64,000 bases of DNA from assembly GCF_000155475.1 (NCBI RefSeq), contig NZ_DS990392.1, forward strand, positions 489,053 to 553,052, given 5' to 3'. The position numbers were made by a program, and so were the translations under genes. The notes under the pieces are model-generated. The model had not been told where the DNA came from. It made no database searches and saw only the letters and a list, made by a program, of their open reading frames with translations. Below are positions 9,866 through 19,380 of the stretch, piece by piece. The stretch's first letter is position 1; each line of letters opens with the position of its first letter. This DNA comes from Helicobacter cinaedi CCUG 18818 = ATCC BAA-847 (lineage in GTDB: Bacteria > Campylobacterota > Campylobacteria > Campylobacterales > Helicobacteraceae).

Positions 9866-12445
9866 ATGAGAGAAGAATTTGAGCAATTCATCAAAGACTA
9901 CGAGACACACAGCAAGGAACGCACTGCACAAGGCATTCCACCTTTGCCTTTGAGCCTAGCCCAAACACAAAATGCCATTGAAATGTGTAAAAATTCTAGT
10001 GTAAGTGCCGAGTATAAGGCATTTGCAAAGGAACTTATTATCCACAGAGTGAATCCGGGCGTTGATACTTCAGCACAGCTAAAAGCGGAGTTTTTAGGTG
10101 CAATCTTGCTTGAAAATAAGCAAGATTGGGGCTTTAGCCAAGCCGAAGCAATCACATATCTAGGCACAATGCTTGGGGGTTATAATGTCGCTCCTCTCAT
10201 TAAAGGGCTTTCTCTTAGTGATAACAATCTAGCAAAAGCCTGTGCAGAAGCCTTAAAACATACACTTTTAATTTATGATAATTTTGAAAAGATTGCTGCT
10301 TTAAACACTCCGCTTTCACAGGGGATTATCCAGTCTTGGGCAGATGCAGAGTGGTTTAAATGCAAAGAGGGCTTACAAGAAAAGATTAAAGTATGCGTAT
10401 TTAAGGTTGATGGCGAGACAAATACAGATGACCTAAGCCCAGCAGGAGATGCTTTTACACGAAGTGATATTCCACTTCACGCTAAGGCAATGCTAAAAAG
10501 TCGTATAGAAAATTTTGAATCTCGCATTGAAAATGCCAAGAAAAAAGCACAAGAAAATAACGCCATTGTAGCCTATGTGGGCGATGTAGTAGGAACAGGA
10601 AGCAGTAGAAAATCTGCGTGCAATTCCATTATGTGGCATTTTGGCAAAGAGATTCCATTTATCCCAAATAAAAAAAGTGGTGGCATTGTCATTGGTAGCG
10701 TAATTGCACCCATTTTCTTTAATACTTGTGAAGATAGCGGTGCGTTGCCAATCGTAGCTGATGTGAGCAAGCTACAAGATGGCGATATTATTGAGATTGA
10801 CACACTTAAGGGCGAGATTAGCAAAAATGGTGAGGTTGTAGCAACTTTCACGCTCAATCCCGTAACACTCGCTGATGAAATCCGATCAGGCGGTAGAATC
10901 CCACTCATCATCGGCAGAGGCTTAACCGCAAAGGCAAGGGAATATCTCAAGCTACCCAAATCTAGCGTGTTTAAAGAAGCTAAACAACCAGCTCCAAGCA
11001 CAAAAGGCTATACATTAGCACAAAAAATGGTAGGTCGTGCTTGTGGCGTTGAAGGTGTGCGTCCGGGCAGTTATTGTGAGCCAAAGACAACAACCGTTGG
11101 TAGCCAAGACACCACAGGTGCGATGACACGCGATGAGATTAAGGAACTTGCCGCATTAAATTTTGGAGCGGATTTTGTATTGCAAAGCTTCTGCCACACC
11201 GCAGCCTATCCAAAACCAGCTGATGTAAGCTTACACGCCACTTTACCAAACTTCATCTCCGAGCGTGGTGGTGTTGCTCTGCACCCAAAAGATGGCGTTA
11301 TCCACTCGTGGCTTAATCGTATGTGTTTGCCAGATACGGTTGGGACAGGCGGAGATTCTCATACGCGTTTCCCTATTGGCATTAGTTTCCCAGCAGGAAG
11401 CGGACTAATCGCGTTTGCTGCGGTTACAGGCTCTATGCCACTTGATATGCCAGAATCTGTGCTTGTGCGGTTTAAAGGCAAGCTCAATCCGGGTATTACA
11501 CTGCGTGATTTGGTTAATGCTATTCCCTATTATGCGATTAAGCAAGGGCTTTTGACCGTTGAAAAGAAAGGTAAAAAGAATATCTTTAGCGGACGGATTC
11601 TAGAGATTGAGGGCTTAGGTGATTTGAAAGTTGAACAAGCCTTTGAGCTAAGTGATGCGAGTGCGGAGCGAAGTGCAGCAGCGTGTAGTGTAAGGCTAAA
11701 TAAAGAGCCGATTATTGAATATCTTAGCTCAAATATTAAACTTATAGAATCTATGATTAAAAATGGCTACCAAAATGCCGAAACATTGCAACGCAGGGCA
11801 GATAAAATGAAAGAGTGGATTAAAAATCCTGTGCTTTTAGAGCCAGATAGCGATGCGGAGTATGCAGCCATCATTGAGATTGATTTGGCTGATATTAAAG
11901 AGCCTATTCTTGCGTGTCCAAATGACCCAGATGATGTGGCGACTTTGAGTGAGATTCACGCTAATCCAAAACGACCTAAAAGTATTGATGAAGTCTTTAT
12001 TGGAAGCTGTATGACAAATATCGGGCATTTTAGGGCGTTTGGTGAGATTGTCAAAAATGAAGGGCAAAGCAAAACGCAAATTTGGATTGCCCCACCGACA
12101 AAAATGGACGAAAAACAACTCACAAAAGAGGGATATTTCTCACTCTTTGGTGCAGCAGGAGCTAGGCTTGAAGCTCCGGGTTGTAGTCTATGTATGGGGA
12201 ATCAAGCACGAGTGCGAGATAATGCTGTGGTATTCTCTACTTCAACGCGAAACTTTGATAACAGAATGGGCAAAGGTGCACAAGTCTATCTTGGTAGTGC
12301 GGAGCTTGGCGGAGTGTGTGCTATGCTTGGTAAGCTTCCAACAGCTGAAGAGTATCTACAAATCGCCCCACAAAAAATTGATGATAAGAAAGAAAATATC
12401 TATACTTATCTCAACTTCCACCTTATGCAAGATTTTGCTCTCTAA
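9866..12445 (+). CDS. acnB: Aconitate hydratase B
   Basis: This 859-residue enzyme interconverts citrate and isocitrate in the TCA cycle with a [4Fe-4S] cluster. The domain order is the AcnB type: an N-terminal HEAT-like domain (1-160), the swivel domain ([13 protein letters not shown], about 233-245), then domains 1-3. Cluster cysteines are C715 in GSCMTNIGH and C773/C776 in [21 protein letters not shown] is the substrate-binding segment. The start at ATG 9866 is chosen because AAGGAG precedes it and because family members begin close to the [15 protein letters not shown] block; the frame is open for 48 more codons upstream but that part looks random. In many bacteria apo-AcnB binds mRNA, which the sequence here cannot show. 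Confidence 0.97.
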   Translation: MREEFEQFIKDYETHSKERTAQGIPPLPLSLAQTQNAIEMCKNSSVSAEYKAFAKELIIHRVNPGVDTSAQLKAEFLGAILLENKQDWGFSQAEAITYLGTMLGGYNVAPLIKGLSLSDNNLAKACAEALKHTLLIYDNFEKIAALNTPLSQGIIQSWADAEWFKCKEGLQEKIKVCVFKVDGETNTDDLSPAGDAFTRSDIPLHAKAMLKSRIENFESRIENAKKKAQENNAIVAYVGDVVGTGSSRKSACNSIMWHFGKEIPFIPNKKSGGIVIGSVIAPIFFNTCEDSGALPIVADVSKLQDGDIIEIDTLKGEISKNGEVVATFTLNPVTLADEIRSGGRIPLIIGRGLTAKAREYLKLPKSSVFKEAKQPAPSTKGYTLAQKMVGRACGVEGVRPGSYCEPKTTTVGSQDTTGAMTRDEIKELAALNFGADFVLQSFCHTAAYPKPADVSLHATLPNFISERGGVALHPKDGVIHSWLNRMCLPDTVGTGGDSHTRFPIGISFPAGSGLIAFAAVTGSMPLDMPESVLVRFKGKLNPGITLRDLVNAIPYYAIKQGLLTVEKKGKKNIFSGRILEIEGLGDLKVEQAFELSDASAERSAAACSVRLNKEPIIEYLSSNIKLIESMIKNGYQNAETLQRRADKMKEWIKNPVLLEPDSDAEYAAIIEIDLADIKEPILACPNDPDDVATLSEIHANPKRPKSIDEVFIGSCMTNIGHFRAFGEIVKNEGQSKTQIWIAPPTKMDEKQLTKEGYFSLFGAAGARLEAPGCSLCMGNQARVRDNAVVFSTSTRNFDNRMGKGAQVYLGSAELGGVCAMLGKLPTAEEYLQIAPQKIDDKKENIYTYLNFHLMQDFAL

Positions 12446-12450
12446 ATACC

Positions 12451-12490
12451 TAGAATCTAGCCTTAAATCTACAAGGCTAGATTCTATATT
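12451..12490 (+). terminator. Probable terminator of acnB
   Basis: A perfect 14-base-pair inverted repeat (arms 12451-12464 and 12473-12486, TAGAATCTAGCCTT) with an 8-base loop, starting 6 bases after the acnB stop, followed by a TATTTTCATTT tail. Each arm holds one copy of the over-represented heptamer AGAATCT. Confidence 0.8.
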
Positions 12491-12624
12491 TTCATTTAGC
12501 TCCACATTGAAGCCATATTTTCACGCAATACAAGCTCTTTCTCTCATAAAAACTTCTAATTTCTTTTAAAAATTAATGTATAATGCCACTTTACAAACGA
12601 GAATCTCCCCTTTTAAGGATTTTT

Positions 12625-13242
12625 ATGAATAATACTATCCAAATTGATGTGCGTGATTTACCCTGCCCTGAGCCTGTTGTTAAGGCTAAAAAAGCACTCG
12701 TTGGTGTCAATGAGCATTCCTTAAAACTCCATAGTTATGAAATTATCGGCAATTCCCCTTCATCAAAGGAAAATCTTAGCCGTTTTCTTAAGACTGAAGG
12801 TTTTGAGTTTGAGATTGGGCTTGGGCGAGATGAGCAGTTCATCATCTTTCTTAAAGGTAAGGTGGGTAAGCTTAGCAAAGAATCTAAGGATAAGATCATT
12901 CCCAAAATGATGCTTATTAAAAATGATCGCGTAGGCGAAGGGGAGCTTGGCGGTATGCTGATAAATGGCTTTATCAAATCACTTTTGCAAACTGAAGTTT
13001 TGCCACATAAGATTCTCTTTATCAATCGCGGTGTTTTACTTACAACGGATAACAAAGAAGTAGATAATGCAGAAATTGTGGAAGTGTTAAAAGAGCTTGA
13101 AAAGCAGGGCGTTGAGATTTATTCCTGCGGCTCGTGCTTAAGCTATTTTGCTTTGACGGAACGCCTTAAAGTCGGTATGATAGGCAATGCCATAGATGGT
13201 GTGCAAAATATGCTAACAAGCGATAGTCTCATCTCTCTTTAA
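12625..13242 (+). CDS. yedF: Selenium metabolism protein YedF (TusA-DsrE fusion)
   Basis: The 205-residue product has two parts. The first 75 residues are a TusA-like fold with the CPEP motif (DLPCPEPVVKAKKAL, cysteine near residue 12) that carries persulfide in sulfur relay proteins. The rest (about 95-200) is DsrE/F-like with an SCGSCLSYF cysteine pair near the end. This fusion is the YedF family, which is typically found beside selD and is thought to handle selenium or sulfur delivery; its exact reaction is not established. The ATG at 12625 follows AAGGA. It ends 19 bases before selD, so the two very likely form one operon. Confidence 0.9.
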   Translation: MNNTIQIDVRDLPCPEPVVKAKKALVGVNEHSLKLHSYEIIGNSPSSKENLSRFLKTEGFEFEIGLGRDEQFIIFLKGKVGKLSKESKDKIIPKMMLIKNDRVGEGELGGMLINGFIKSLLQTEVLPHKILFINRGVLLTTDNKEVDNAEIVEVLKELEKQGVEIYSCGSCLSYFALTERLKVGMIGNAIDGVQNMLTSDSLISL

Positions 13243-13261
13243 TTTTATAATAGGATTGTAT

Positions 13262-14350
13262 ATGGCAGATTCAGATTTAACGCAACATATTCAATGTGCT
13301 GGGTGAGCGGCTAAAGTCGGTCTGGAAGATCTATCACAAATCTCTAGCCAACTCACCCAAAAGCCAAGTCCGTTGTTACTTGCAGGGTTTGAAAACAATG
13401 AAGATTGTGGCGTTATACTCTATAATGAAAATGATGAATACGCTATGCTTTCAAGTGTGGATTTTATCACGCCTGTGGTTGATGATCCTTATATTTATGG
13501 GCAAATTGCTGCGGCAAATGCGTTAAGCGATATTTTTGCTATGGGGGGCATTGCAAAAAGTGCTTTAAATCTGCTGATGTGGGATAGCACACATTTTGAT
13601 GTCAAAGTAGCAAATGCTATTTTAAAAGGTGGGCTAGATAAGATTACCGAATCTGGAGCATTGCTTCTTGGCGGACATACGATTAAAGATACCGAGCAGA
13701 AATATGGACTTTCTGTCAATGGAGTGGTGCATAAGAATAGAATCTGGCGGAATAATACCGCACGAGAAGGTGATGTCTTAGTGCTGACGAAGCCGCTTGG
13801 GAGTGGGATTCTCACCACGGCAATTAAAGCAAGAATGCTTCACAATCAAGAAGAAGTTATAAAATCAATGGCAATGCTTAATCTCTATGCAATGCAAGTC
13901 GCTCAAAACTATGAGATTCACGCCTGCACTGACATTACAGGCTTTGGGCTTATAGGACACGCACTTGAGATGTGTCGTGCAAATATGATAAAAAAATCAT
14001 CTTATCCTTTGCCAGATTCCACGCAAAATTCTCCTTATGATAAAAGCATACTTTTTTACACGACACAGATTCCACTTTTTGAAAACACAAAAGAGCTGTC
14101 AAAAATGGGAATTGTGCCGGGTGGCTCGTATGAAAATAAAAATGCCTTGTCCCATCAAGTGCAGATTCAATCACAAATAGATGATGATATTTTTTACTAT
14201 GACGCACAAACTTCTGGCGGATTACTCTTTGCCCTGCCATTTGCTCAAGCTAAAGCATTTGCCTATGACTTACGCAAGGCTGGAATCGCTTATGCAAATA
14301 TTGTTGGTGAGATTCTACCCAAGCGAGAAAAGGCTATTATTTTAGGCTAA
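13262..14350 (+). CDS. selD: Selenide, water dikinase with in-frame UGA (selenocysteine)
   Basis: SelD makes selenophosphate from selenide and ATP for selenocysteine and selenouridine synthesis. The coding frame starts at ATG 13262 (AGGA at -8) and runs to TAA 14348-14350, interrupted only by TGA at 13304-13306, codon 15. That codon sits in QCAG-U-AAK, exactly where SelD proteins carry the catalytic Cys or Sec (GAGCGCK in E. coli), so it is almost certainly decoded as Sec. After it come ENNEDCGV, MGGIAKSALNLLMW, GGHTIKDTEQKYG and the GFGLIGHALEMC block, all typical of the AIRS/SelD fold. Total 362 residues, a normal length. A standard gene caller would start the gene at 13373 and lose the active site. 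A GGTCTG hexamer lies about 12 bases after the UGA; I cannot draw a convincing SECIS stem. Confidence 0.93.
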
Positions 14351-14462
14351 AACAAAACTAGATTGACATCACACAAAAGAGAGTAAAAACAAGGATTTCA
14401 TTAATTCTTCATAGATTCTGCCGATGTTCTCAACTAGAATCTTATTGGGCTTGGAGAATACT

Positions 14463-15155
14463 ATGCAGTTTAATATGATAAACACTTTGGTGCGGAAGTT
14501 TTATGTTCTCAAAGAAGAGGGTTTTGTAGCAAATCAAAACTATAAAGATGATCTGCAAAATCTCCTTGCCAAAGAGGAATTTGCTATTTTTAACGCTATG
14601 TTTGAAGCTGATAATCTTGATAAAGCCATTGATAGTATCAAGCGTTCCTACACTAGTGGCAGGGCAAATAAGCAATATGTCATCAATATCTTATCAGAGC
14701 CAAAAATCACGCAAATCGCCTCTGTCTTACTCAAAGGCTCAAAGCCAGAAACCCTTGAAAAAGCTATCCGCATAAGAGAAAATGTAGATAAAAATAGCGT
14801 TGTATTCCTAGATCTCATTAAGGGCATTGAAGAAAAACTTATCACTTTTCTTGTTTCACGCGTAAGTAAATTCCCCCCTAGCACTTCTCCGGATGATTAT
14901 CTTAAAACTCTCGCCCAAAAGGAAATCAATATCAGCAATGTTGCACGGTATTTTGGTGGCGATTTTGAAAAAGCCTATCTTGATGATAAGGGTGTGGGCA
15001 AGTCATATTTTGAGTTTCTTACCTGCAAGGTGCTAATTAAGTATAAGTTTATGAATATAGAAGACGCTCAACGCTTACTTCTTGTATTTATTTGGAACTC
15101 AATCCCTGTCTTTAGGACAAAAACCCACATTACATCTGTGGGCAGTACACGCTAG
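14463..15155 (+). CDS. Unknown soluble protein after selD
   Basis: A 230-residue protein I do not recognise. It starts at ATG 14463 after TTGGAG; a longer frame from 14424 lacks a ribosome site. The sequence is mostly helical in appearance, charged, with no signal peptide or membrane segment. A motif-like stretch RYFGGDFEKAYLDDKGVGKSY lies near residues 160-180. It follows selD by 112 bases in the same direction and might be in the same transcript, but I see no link to selenium. A normal gene by codon use. Confidence 0.7.
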   Translation: MQFNMINTLVRKFYVLKEEGFVANQNYKDDLQNLLAKEEFAIFNAMFEADNLDKAIDSIKRSYTSGRANKQYVINILSEPKITQIASVLLKGSKPETLEKAIRIRENVDKNSVVFLDLIKGIEEKLITFLVSRVSKFPPSTSPDDYLKTLAQKEINISNVARYFGGDFEKAYLDDKGVGKSYFEFLTCKVLIKYKFMNIEDAQRLLLVFIWNSIPVFRTKTHITSVGSTR

Positions 15156-15219
15156 GATTCTACTTTAGAACACAGTGTTGAATCTAATCCTATTTGCCCT
15201 ATCATCTATCTGTTTTGCT

Positions 15220-16473
15220 CTATTTCACGCGTTTAGCAAATATATGCAAATCTAAATCACTAAGTTCAAACACTTCATTTACAGCAATATCTTGTAAAAC
15301 GCAGACTTTTTGCTCCTTGCTTATTTGTGCGTATCCGTTCTTACATAGTGAGCGTGGATTACTCGCTTTTAAGGCTTCAAAAAGCCGCTCACATTCCATT
15401 TGTGCGTGAGTGAGCTTTCTTTCAAATGCCACATCTATAAGCATTTTTACCCTTTCAATCTCTCCTTGCTTTTTTTCTAAAATATTTCTAAAATTTTCCA
15501 CAAATATTTGCCCTAGAGCCTGAATCTGCTCTCTTTTGTTTATATATTGCGATTGAAAATTATAGAGTTTAAAATACTCCTTGAGTTGCCCTATCAATCT
15601 CTGCTTCTGCCCCAAATACCTTTCAAACACGCTAGAATACGCACTCATCATCTCATCAATAATCCGCAAAAATTCAAACTTATCGGGCAAAAGCATTTCC
15701 ATCGCCGCTGAAGGTGTAGGCGCTCGTAAATCCGCTACAAAATCGCTAATAAATACATCTACTTCGTGTCCCACAGCCGATATAATGGGTGTTTTAGCCC
15801 TGTATATCGCCTCTGCCACACACTCTTCATTAAACGCCCACATATCTTCCATACTGCCTCCACCTCGCCCTAGCACAATCACATCAAAGCCCTCCTTTGT
15901 GCCAAAAAAGCTATCGGCTAAAGCTAAATTTGCTACAATACATTCCTTAGCATTCTCCCCTTGCACGAGCGTATCAAAAAGCGTGATATGCACGAGATTC
16001 CATCTTTTTTGAGCCACTTTTAGCATATCTTCTTTTGCCGCTCCGGTGGCTGAAGTCAGCAGGGCAATGCGTTTGGGAAACTTCGGCATAGGCTTTTTGT
16101 GAAAAGATTCAAAATAGCCCTTAGTTTGAAGCTTATTTTTAAGATTTTCAAATGCCAAGGCAAACTCGCCAACCCCCGCAAGAGTAATGCTTTTACATAG
16201 AATCTGATATTCCCCTTTTTGTGTATAGACACTCACGCTCCCCATAATGACGATACTCTGCCCCACTTCAAGCGTAATCTTTAACCCCCTTGCATTTCCC
16301 TTAAACATCACACATTTGATATTTGAATCCTCATCTTTAATGCTTAAATAAATATGTCCGCTCGTATGCACCTTAACACTGCTAATCTCGCCTTGCACAC
16401 ACACATCTAAAAAAGTCTGCTCCAAAATCGCTTTTATCTGTGTGTTTAGCTCACTGACCTTCAAAGCTTTCAT
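15220..16473 (-). CDS. xseA: Exodeoxyribonuclease VII large subunit
   Basis: This 417-residue protein is the large subunit of the ATP-independent, single-strand-specific exonuclease VII. The N-terminal OB fold (residues 1-95, with VQGEISSVKVHTSGHIYLSI) binds ssDNA. The catalytic core follows: PKRIALLTSATGAA, then GRGGGSMEDMWAFN and ISAVGHEVD, with the conserved aspartates. A long coiled-coil C-terminal section (about 265-390) binds the small subunit XseB, which is not in the window. ATG 16473 is preferred over upstream starts because AAGGAAG is directly before it. Confidence 0.95.
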   Translation of the reverse strand: MKALKVSELNTQIKAILEQTFLDVCVQGEISSVKVHTSGHIYLSIKDEDSNIKCVMFKGNARGLKITLEVGQSIVIMGSVSVYTQKGEYQILCKSITLAGVGEFALAFENLKNKLQTKGYFESFHKKPMPKFPKRIALLTSATGAAKEDMLKVAQKRWNLVHITLFDTLVQGENAKECIVANLALADSFFGTKEGFDVIVLGRGGGSMEDMWAFNEECVAEAIYRAKTPIISAVGHEVDVFISDFVADLRAPTPSAAMEMLLPDKFEFLRIIDEMMSAYSSVFERYLGQKQRLIGQLKEYFKLYNFQSQYINKREQIQALGQIFVENFRNILEKKQGEIERVKMLIDVAFERKLTHAQMECERLFEALKASNPRSLCKNGYAQISKEQKVCVLQDIAVNEVFELSDLDLHIFAKRVK

Positions 16474-16573
16474 TAAACTTCCTTGATGAATAGTTGTTGT
16501 TTTATATTGACTTATCACAGATTCTACCACAGGCTAACTTTTAAAGACTTTTGCCATAAATCTATGGCATTTT

Positions 16574-16582
16574 TGCTATAAT
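16574..16582 (+). promoter_or_regulatory. Extended -10 promoter of bioB
   Basis: TGCTATAAT (TG at 16574-16575, TATAAT at 16577-16582) lies 43 bases before the bioB ATG. It matches the extended -10 form, which is common in Helicobacter where the -35 box is weak. Confidence 0.7.
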
Positions 16583-16625
16583 GACATCACATTTCCTAAA
16601 ACTATCTTAAAATCAAAGGTTTATT

Positions 16626-17471
16626 ATGACAGATAATGAGATTTTCCTTTGCTCTATTTGCAATGTCGCATCCGGAGACTGCCCAGAAGACTGCAAATAC
16701 TGCACACAAAGTGTGCATTATGGCACACAGATTCAGCGTTATAAAAATAAAAGTATTGATAAAATTTTACAAGAAGCAAAGGCATTGCGGGAGTTTGGGG
16801 CTTTGGGCTTTTGCTTGGTTACTGCTGGTCGCAGTCTAGATTCTCAAAAATGTGAATACATTGCTAAAGTCGCACACGCCATTAAACAAGCTGATTTGGG
16901 GCTACATATCATCGCGTGTTGTGGCAGTGCGGATTTGGAATCGCTCAAATATCTTAAATTACAAGGTGTAGATAGCTACAATCACAACCTTGAAACCTCC
17001 AAAGATTTTTTTCCGCATATCTGCACCACACACACTTGGCAGGAGCGATTTGAAACTTGTGAAAACACACTCAAAGCCGAGCTAGGCTTATGTTCTGGTG
17101 GAATCTTTGGCTTAGGGGAGAGCTGGAGCGATAGGATTGAGCTTTTAAAGTCTTTGCAGATTCTATCTCCACATAGCTCACCGATTAATTTTTATATCCC
17201 TAATGACGCTTTGCCCCTGCCCCCGCAGACATTGAGCCAAGATGAAGCCCTAGAGTGCGTTACCCTTGCTAGAGAGTATCTCCCAAATACGCGTCTTATG
17301 ATAGCTGGTGGGCGTGAAGTCATCTTTGGTGATAATCAAAAGTCCCTGTATGAAGCGGGGATTAACGCCATTGTGCTAGGGGACTATCTCACCACAGATG
17401 GCAAAGCCCCACAAGAAGATATTGAGCTTTTAAAATCTTATGGCTATATTCCAGCCGCACACTGCCACTAA
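16626..17471 (+). CDS. bioB: Biotin synthase
   Basis: This 281-residue radical-SAM enzyme inserts sulfur into dethiobiotin. The CxxxCxxC cluster motif is in SGDCPEDCKYCTQS (cysteines near residues 19, 23, 26). The second, sulfur-donor [2Fe-2S] ligands are in the barrel (IIACCGSADL and the YNHNLETS substrate strand). It is shorter than E. coli BioB (346), as is usual for Campylobacterota. The ATG follows AAAGG. No other bio genes are nearby; yihY follows after 10 bases. Confidence 0.95.
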   Translation: MTDNEIFLCSICNVASGDCPEDCKYCTQSVHYGTQIQRYKNKSIDKILQEAKALREFGALGFCLVTAGRSLDSQKCEYIAKVAHAIKQADLGLHIIACCGSADLESLKYLKLQGVDSYNHNLETSKDFFPHICTTHTWQERFETCENTLKAELGLCSGGIFGLGESWSDRIELLKSLQILSPHSSPINFYIPNDALPLPPQTLSQDEALECVTLAREYLPNTRLMIAGGREVIFGDNQKSLYEAGINAIVLGDYLTTDGKAPQEDIELLKSYGYIPAAHCH

Positions 17472-17481
17472 AGGAGAATAA

Positions 17482-18366
17482 ATGGATATACAAAAAGACA
17501 AGCTTATCCGCACATTTCTAGGTAAGACTCAAGAGGTTTTTACTCTTGTCTGGGATAAACTCAAAAGCATTTGGAACTTCGTAGCCGATAAGGAGCTAAG
17601 CTTTTATGCGGCATCTCTAAGCTTTTATACCATTTTTGCCATTATCCCACTATTAATGATTTTCTTTTCTATCTTTGTGAATCTCCCAAACTTCCAATCC
17701 CAAATTGAGCAAATCCGCACCCTTATCCTTTCAAATATCCTACCAACGCACACTGAAGTCATTTCTAGCTATCTTGATACTTTTATGCAAAACAGCTCTG
17801 CTCTGGGTATGATGGGGCTTGGCTATACACTTATTGCGTCAATTATGTTTTTTCGTAACTACGAATACATCGCTGCAAAGATGTTTAACTCCACGCCTAG
17901 AAAGTTTTTTGACTCACTTGTTATGTATTGGACAATGATTACACTTTTTCCTGTGGTTTTAGCCTTTTCAATCTACTTTAGTGGCGAGGTGCAAAAGACA
18001 CTCAAAGGCACTGCGGATTTAAGTGTGCTTTTTGATTTAATCCCTTATCTGCTGACTTGGATTATGTTTTTCTTGCTTTTTAAGCTTTCAGCCAACAAGC
18101 CTTTGAAGATTCTAGCCCTGCTTGTCTCTAGTGTGCTTACCACAGCGGTTTGGCTTATCACAAAATGGGGCTTTGTGTATTATGTCTTTTATAATGAGAC
18201 TTACAAAAGCGTCTATGGACCTATCTCTATTTTTCTTTTTATGATGTTATGGATTTATATCTCGTGGTTTGTATTGCTCTATGGAATGCGATTTTGCGAG
18301 GGCTTTGGGACAAACTTTGGCAAAACACTTGAAGAAAAATACGGCTTCACATCAACAGAAGTGTGA
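17482..18366 (+). CDS. YihY/UPF0761 family inner-membrane protein
   Basis: A 294-residue membrane protein of the YihY/Rbn family, once misassigned as ribonuclease BN; its function remains unknown, with a transporter or envelope role suggested. Family features are FYAASLSFYTIFAIIPLLM (about residues 40-58) and ISIFLFMMLWIYISWFVLLYG near the C terminus. Six hydrophobic segments can be seen. The start ATG follows AAAGGAG. It is probably co-transcribed with bioB. It meets hemC tail to tail with 32 bases between. Confidence 0.88.
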   Translation: MDIQKDKLIRTFLGKTQEVFTLVWDKLKSIWNFVADKELSFYAASLSFYTIFAIIPLLMIFFSIFVNLPNFQSQIEQIRTLILSNILPTHTEVISSYLDTFMQNSSALGMMGLGYTLIASIMFFRNYEYIAAKMFNSTPRKFFDSLVMYWTMITLFPVVLAFSIYFSGEVQKTLKGTADLSVLFDLIPYLLTWIMFFLLFKLSANKPLKILALLVSSVLTTAVWLITKWGFVYYVFYNETYKSVYGPISIFLFMMLWIYISWFVLLYGMRFCEGFGTNFGKTLEEKYGFTSTEV

Positions 18367-18398
18367 AAGTTGACTTTGTTATCTAAAAATCAATTTTG

Positions 18399-19370
18399 TT
18401 ACGCAAATGCCATATCTCTTGCACGAGATAGAATCTCCTTGGCCCCTTTAGCAATAAAGCTTTGAGCGAGATTTTTACCAAGAGATTCTGCCTTTGCCTT
18501 GTCTTCTTCCAATATAGAATCCTCCAAGCTCTCCTGCAAAATTTCCTGCCCATTTGGCAATCCCACCATAGCCCTAAGCCTTAAAATCCCATTTTCATAC
18601 ATTGCTTGCACACCTATTGGCACTTGACAGCCACCCTCAAGTTCCCGCACAAAAGAGCGTTCCGCACTCACACACAACGCACTTCTCTTATGTGTAAGCC
18701 TTGAGATAGTCTCAAAATATGGGCTATCCTTTCTCATCTCAATACCCAAAGCCCCCTGTCCCATAGCAGGTATCATAAAATCCAAAGGCACAATATGGCA
18801 AATCCCCATATCATTTTTTTTCACATCAATGCCTAGCCGCTTTACACCCGCTTGAGCTAAGATAATCGCATCAAATACGCCATTTTTGAGCTTTTCTAAA
18901 CGCGTTTGTATATTCCCACGCAAACTTAGCGTATCCAAATCCGCACGAAAAGCTTTAATCTGCATAGAGCGGCGAAGTGAAGTTGTCCCCACCCTAGCAC
19001 CTTGCGACAAAGATTCTAAACTCTCATATTTCATACTTAAAAAACAATCCCTGCAATCCTCTCGCTCTGTAATTGCCGCCAAATCAAGCAAGGGCAATAT
19101 CTCCACGGGCACATCTTTTAAGCTATGCACAGCTAAATCAATCTCTTTATCCAAAAGCTTTTGTTCTAGCTCCTTTGTGAAAAGCCCCTTGCCACCGATT
19201 TTTGCCAATGGCACATCAAGTATTTTATCGCCTTGCGTTTTGATAATCTTAAATTCTGAATCTAGCCGACATTCATCTTTCAAGCGATTTTTCACATATT
19301 GAGCTTGCCACAATGCCAACGCACTTCCGCGTGTGCCGATGATAAGTTTTCTATCCGCAACATTTTGCAT
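18399..19370 (-). CDS. hemC: Porphobilinogen deaminase (hydroxymethylbilane synthase)
   Basis: This 323-residue enzyme joins four porphobilinogens into hydroxymethylbilane in haem synthesis. Seen motifs: [13 protein letters not shown] at the N terminus, [31 protein letters not shown] (substrate-binding arginines), and the dipyrromethane cofactor cysteine in [11 protein letters not shown] near residue 245. Length is normal. It ends a leftward string that also holds hemA; proS sits 10 bases upstream. Gene order hemC-proS-hemA-ispB matches H. pylori as I recall it. Confidence 0.97.
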   Translation of the reverse strand: MQNVADRKLIIGTRGSALALWQAQYVKNRLKDECRLDSEFKIIKTQGDKILDVPLAKIGGKGLFTKELEQKLLDKEIDLAVHSLKDVPVEILPLLDLAAITEREDCRDCFLSMKYESLESLSQGARVGTTSLRRSMQIKAFRADLDTLSLRGNIQTRLEKLKNGVFDAIILAQAGVKRLGIDVKKNDMGICHIVPLDFMIPAMGQGALGIEMRKDSPYFETISRLTHKRSALCVSAERSFVRELEGGCQVPIGVQAMYENGILRLRAMVGLPNGQEILQESLEDSILEEDKAKAESLGKNLAQSFIAKGAKEILSRARDMAFA

Positions 19371-19380
19371 TTTTACCCCC

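Noticed and set aside
13373-14350. SelD starting at an internal codon
   Set aside because: It would lack the catalytic residue and the glycine-rich loop; upstream frame with UGA explains the gene fully.
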